Shown here piece after piece: positions 60,988 to 64,000 of a stretch of 64,000 bases of DNA. Source of the DNA: Variovorax sp. Root411 (GTDB lineage: Bacteria > Pseudomonadota > Gammaproteobacteria > Burkholderiales > Burkholderiaceae_C). A model generated the notes under the pieces. The model was not told the origin of the DNA and made no database searches. It worked only from the letters and a program-made list of their open reading frames with translations. Where the stretch lies: assembly GCF_001425205.1 (NCBI RefSeq), contig NZ_LMDW01000001.1, positions 1,179,928 to 1,243,927 of the forward strand, read 5' to 3'. Numbering within the stretch: the stretch's first letter is position 1; each line of letters opens with the position of its first letter. Both the position numbers and the translations under genes were made by a program.

Positions 60988-61884
60988 ATGAGCCACCTCG
61001 ACCTGAATCTTGTTCGCGTGTTCGTCGCGATCTACGAAACGCGCAGCGTGACCCATGCGGCCGAGCGGCTCGACGTCACGCAATCGACCGTGAGCTACGG
61101 GCTGGCCAAGCTGCGCAAGGCCTACGTCGACCGCCTGTTCTCGCGCGGAAGCGACGGCCTGGTGCCCACCGGTATGGCCGAGCAGCTGTTCCAGCGATTC
61201 CGCGAGGCGCTCACCGCCGTCGAGGGCACCCTCGAGCAGAACACCGCCTTCGACCCGCAGCGCTCCACGCGGCGCTTCCGCCTGGCGATGTCGGACATCG
61301 GCGTGCTGTATTTCGTGCCGCCGCTGCTGCGCCGCTTCCAGGAAGTGGCGCCGCGCATCGAGATCGACATCGTGCAGATCTCGGAAGCGCTGGGCGAAGA
61401 CCTGTCGACCGGGCGGTTGGATATGGCCATCGGCAACATCCCTTCGCTGGGCTCGCCGGTGCACAGTGCGCTGCTGTTCCGCGAACACTACGTGTGTCTG
61501 ATGTCGGCCAACCATCCGAACATCGGCGACAGCATGAGCCTGGAGGCATTCTCCGCGGCGCGCCACGTGATGGTGTCGTCGCCGCGTTCGGGCCACTTCC
61601 TGATCGAGGACGCGCTTGCCGAGCGGGGCATCCACCGCAACATCGTCGCACGCGTGCCGCAGTTCACCGTGCTGCCGCAACTGCTGTCGCAAAGCGACCT
61701 GCTGGTGCTGCTGCCTTCGCGCGTGGCCAGCCTCTACGTGCACCAGGGCGGGCTGAAGGCGCTTGCGCTGCCCGTGCCGCTACCCGACTTCCTGGTGCAG
61801 GCGCACTGGCACGCGCGGCACGAATACAGCGCGGCGCATCGTTGGCTGGTTTCCGAGATCGTGAGCACGCTCAAGGGGCTGTGA
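60988..61884 (+). CDS. LysR-family regulator
   Basis: This 298-residue LysR protein has helix-turn-helix VTHAAERLDVTQSTVSYGLA and a NahR/LinR-like effector domain (FRLAMSDIGVLYFVPPLLRR). The ATG at 60988 gives the canonical MSHLDLNLVRVFVAIYETRS start. It is convergent with the aldehyde dehydrogenase gene, and the two share a bidirectional terminator. It follows the importer operon and may control it or a gene outside the window. Confidence 0.9.
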   Translation: MSHLDLNLVRVFVAIYETRSVTHAAERLDVTQSTVSYGLAKLRKAYVDRLFSRGSDGLVPTGMAEQLFQRFREALTAVEGTLEQNTAFDPQRSTRRFRLAMSDIGVLYFVPPLLRRFQEVAPRIEIDIVQISEALGEDLSTGRLDMAIGNIPSLGSPVHSALLFREHYVCLMSANHPNIGDSMSLEAFSAARHVMVSSPRSGHFLIEDALAERGIHRNIVARVPQFTVLPQLLSQSDLLVLLPSRVASLYVHQGGLKALALPVPLPDFLVQAHWHARHEYSAAHRWLVSEIVSTLKGL

Positions 61885-61915
61885 AAGGCGCCGGCAGCGG
61901 GCAGCGCCTTTTCAC
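61881..61915. terminator. Bidirectional hairpin terminator
   Basis: GTGAAAGGCGC (61881-61891) pairs with GCGCCTTTTCAC (61904-61915) with one bulged base and a 12-nt loop. It lies between the convergent lysR and aldehyde dehydrogenase genes and contains the lysR stop codon. Read from the left, the downstream arm carries the TTTT tract. Confidence 0.6.
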
Positions 61916-61919
61916 GACG

Positions 61920-63374
61920 TCAGAACGGATAGCGGATCGGCCGTGCCTTGCTGCTGATCCATTGCGTCTGCGTGAACTCGTCGAGGTTGGCCGGCCCGCC
62001 GAAGCGTCCGCCGTTGCCCGATGCACCCATGCCGCCGAATGGCACCTGGAATTCGTTGTTCACCGTCTGGTCGTTGATGTGCACCATGCCGCAGCGCAGC
62101 CGCTCGGCCATGGCCGTGGCGCGGCCCAGATCGAGCGAATGAATGGCGGCCGCCAGGCCGTAGTCGCTGCGGTGCACGAGCTCGATGGCCTCTTCGTCGG
62201 TGTCGAAAATGGTGATCGGTGCGACCGGCCCGAAGATCTCCTCCTTGAACGCCGGCATGTCGGGCGTCACGTCGACAAGCACCGTCGGCTGGTACATCCG
62301 GCCCTCGTGCGCGGCGCCGATCAGCGCGCGCGCGCCAGCCTTGATGGACGACTGCACGATGTCGTGCACCTTGGCCACCTGGCGGTCGTTGATCAGCGGG
62401 CCGATATGCACGGGGCCCTTTGCCGGGTCGCCCACGTGCAGCGCGGCCGCGCGCTCGCGCAGCTTGCCGGCGTAGGCCTCGGCCACCGAGCGGTGCACCA
62501 GATGGCGGCCGGCCTGCATGCAGATCTGGCCCTGATGCAGGAACGCACTCCAGGCCGCGCACGACGCCGCGCCATCAAGGTCGGCGTCGGCCAGTACCAC
62601 CATCGCGTTGTTGCCACCGAGTTCGAGCGCCGTCTTCTTGAGCATGCGACCGCAGATCTCGCCGATCTGCCGGCCGACGGCCGTCGAGCCAGTAAAGGAG
62701 ATCATTCCCACTGCCGGATGGCGAACCAGCGCGTCGCCGGTGGCGGCGCCGCCCGGCAGCACCTGCAGCACGCCAGCCGGCAGGCCCGCGTCTTCGAACA
62801 GTTGCGCCACCAGCAGGCCGCCCGTGACGGCCGATTGCGTGTCGGGCTTGAGCACCACGGCGTTGCCGAGCGCCAGCGCCGGCGCCACCGAGCGCATGCC
62901 CAGCAGCAGCGGAAAATTCCAGGGCGCGATCACACCGACCACGCCGATCGGCACACGGCGCCACATGTTGGTGCGACCCGGCATGCTTGAGGGAAACAGC
63001 AAGCCGTGCGCCTCCATCGGCAGCGCAGCGGCCATCGAGATCTGCTCCACGGTCGCGTGCAGTTCCCACTCGGCCTTGGGAACGATGGAGCCGCACTCGC
63101 GCACGTTCCAGTCGTTGAAGGTGGCGGCGCGTTCCTGCAACAGCGCTGCTGCCTTGCGCATCACGGCGGCGCGCTGATCGAAGGGCGTTTCGGCCCACGC
63201 CGCGCCGGCCTTCGCGGCTGTGCGCGCGGCGGTGTTGACATCGCTATCGTCGGCGACGCCGATGCGGGTCAATACGTTGCCGGTGGCGGCTTCGCGCACC
63301 TCGGTCGTGCCGCCGTGGGCCTTGGCCCAGCCATTGGCGGCGTAGATGTTGTCAGTCCAGTTGGTTGCGGTCAT
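61920..63374 (-). CDS. Benzaldehyde/vanillin dehydrogenase-like ALDH
   Basis: This 484-residue NAD(P)+-dependent aldehyde dehydrogenase has the fold signature IAPWNFPLLLGMRSVAPALA, cofactor motif SFTGSTAVGRQI, the catalytic Glu in LELGGNN, and the catalytic Cys in QGQICMQAGR. QICM rather than the common GQxC form is typical of the benzaldehyde/salicylaldehyde/vanillin branch (XylC, Vdh). It would oxidise the aldehyde made by the adjacent GMC alcohol oxidase to an aromatic acid. Confidence 0.9.
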   Translation of the reverse strand: MTATNWTDNIYAANGWAKAHGGTTEVREAATGNVLTRIGVADDSDVNTAARTAAKAGAAWAETPFDQRAAVMRKAAALLQERAATFNDWNVRECGSIVPKAEWELHATVEQISMAAALPMEAHGLLFPSSMPGRTNMWRRVPIGVVGVIAPWNFPLLLGMRSVAPALALGNAVVLKPDTQSAVTGGLLVAQLFEDAGLPAGVLQVLPGGAATGDALVRHPAVGMISFTGSTAVGRQIGEICGRMLKKTALELGGNNAMVVLADADLDGAASCAAWSAFLHQGQICMQAGRHLVHRSVAEAYAGKLRERAAALHVGDPAKGPVHIGPLINDRQVAKVHDIVQSSIKAGARALIGAAHEGRMYQPTVLVDVTPDMPAFKEEIFGPVAPITIFDTDEEAIELVHRSDYGLAAAIHSLDLGRATAMAERLRCGMVHINDQTVNNEFQVPFGGMGASGNGGRFGGPANLDEFTQTQWISSKARPIRYPF

Positions 63375-63414
63375 GAAGAGTCTCCTGGTTGTCGAAAAAA
63401 AAGCAGAACGGATT

Positions 63415-64000
63415 TCAGGCTGGACGCAGCATCTCGGCGAGACGCTCGCCGATGACGACGCAAGGCATCATGGTGTTGCCCGTGGTGACGGCCGGCATGA
63501 TCGAGCCGTCGGCAATGCGCAGGTTCTGGATGCCGCGCACGCGCAACTGCGCGTCGACCACTGACATCTCGTCGCGGCCCATCTTGCAGGTGCCGACCTC
63601 GTGGAAATAGGTGCCGGCGGCATTGCGTACGAAATCTTCCATCGCTGCACCCTTGAGCGGGCCGGGCATGATTTCGCGCTTCACGAATTCGCGCATCGCC
63701 TGCGAATTGCCGATCTCGCGGCACAGCTCCACGCCGCGCACCAGAGCCTTCAGGTCGTCAGGATGCGACATGAAGTTGGCGTCGATCACCACGCCGTCGG
63801 CCGGCTTGCTGGAGCGCACCGTAAGTCGGCCTCGGCTCTTGGGCCGCACCAGCCCCGGCGCGATCGACCATGCAGCCTCGGCCATCTGGAACTGCTTGCT
63901 CGTCACTTCGTTGACGTAGGGCACCTCGATCTGGAAAGGCTGCAGGTCGGGCGAGTGCAGGCTCGCGTCGCTCTTCCAGAACAGTGTGCATTCGGCTGCG
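63415..64000 (-). CDS. GMC-family alcohol oxidoreductase, C-terminal part
   Basis: The frame is open to the window edge (reading FWKSDASLHSPDLQPFQIEV before the first internal ATG-like start), so the true start lies outside. The visible ~195 residues are the GMC C-terminal domain with the catalytic His in YFHEVGTCKMG and the closing TTGNTMMPCVVIGERLA. The usual second His/Asn position is N in NTMMP. These FAD enzymes oxidise alcohols to aldehydes, which suits the aldehyde dehydrogenase gene 40 bp downstream. Confidence 0.9.
   Translation of the reverse strand, partial: AAECTLFWKSDASLHSPDLQPFQIEVPYVNEVTSKQFQMAEAAWSIAPGLVRPKSRGRLTVRSSKPADGVVIDANFMSHPDDLKALVRGVELCREIGNSQAMREFVKREIMPGPLKGAAMEDFVRNAAGTYFHEVGTCKMGRDEMSVVDAQLRVRGIQNLRIADGSIMPAVTTGNTMMPCVVIGERLAEMLRPA

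Noticed and set aside
1..64000. CRISPR arrays, tRNA or rRNA genes and phage integrase sites
   Set aside because: No spaced repeat array, cloverleaf, ribosomal RNA segment or integrase gene was recognised by eye; a covariance-model scan would be needed to exclude small RNAs.

Overview
This 64 kb window comes from a GC-rich Gram-negative chromosome or large replicon, most likely a betaproteobacterium of the order Burkholderiales (Comamonadaceae or Alcaligenaceae type). The grounds are two Bug/TctC tripartite-tricarboxylate binding proteins, a porin of the Burkholderiales trimeric type, an RND efflux operon ending in a NodT-type lipoprotein, many LysR/TetR/HxlR regulators each beside its own catabolic operon, and Tat-exported enzymes. 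No tRNA, rRNA, CRISPR array or replication gene was seen. The content is accessory catabolic DNA with transposon scars.

Layout. 1-1424 is a Tat-exported amidohydrolase cut by the window edge. 1458-2110 is a graveyard of IS21, IS66 and probable IS3 remnants. 2289-5193 holds TetR/nitroreductase, a GDSL-type hydrolase and an unknown gene. 5394-12988 is a CpxA/CpxR-like two-component system divergent from a three-gene RND efflux operon, with a CpxR-type box between them. 13035-25404 is the first catabolic block: a TetR repressor divergent from a tightly overlapping operon (alpha/beta hydrolase, Bug protein, aryl-AMP/CoA ligase, VOC dioxygenase, 86-residue protein, salicylyl-CoA-type monooxygenase, thioesterase, maleate isomerase-like enzyme, quinone oxidoreductase), then an MFS carrier and a porin. 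Two promoters in this block share a TTGACG box, a 17-bp spacer and an AT-rich palindrome. 25698-36581 is the second catabolic block, on the minus strand: a TetR gene and an eight-gene operon (CoA ligase, two-domain extradiol dioxygenase, FAH-family hydrolase, two FAD hydroxylases, MDR reductase, OmpW channel, second VOC protein). Two near-identical TTGAAC-N6-GTTCAA promoter-operators control it.

36637-39100 is a rearranged patch: a decapitated GntR gene, a DUF4238 gene between two 38-bp direct repeats, a frameshifted citrate synthase remnant and scrambled IS66 pieces. It is followed by a class II aldolase whose first ~42 residues look borrowed from a formaldehyde dehydrogenase. 40498-42768 is a LysR and a Rieske oxygenase, then a deleted transporter pseudogene. 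43160-45675 is an AraC/nitrilase pair ending at an IS5 scar. 45673-47024 is a QorR/QorB-like pair. 47137-51397 is LysR divergent from Bug-sulfatase-cytochrome b561. 51517-53908 holds HxlR, DoxX and LysR genes. 54004-60928 is LuxR divergent from an amidase and a Liv/Urt-type ABC importer with a fused permease-ATPase. 60988-64000 holds LysR, a benzaldehyde dehydrogenase-like enzyme and the C-terminal part of a GMC oxidoreductase cut by the window edge.

Together these look like separately acquired modules for importing and degrading aromatic acids, amides, nitriles and sulfate esters. The two large aromatic blocks are the best candidates for undescribed pathways; their substrates cannot be read from sequence alone.
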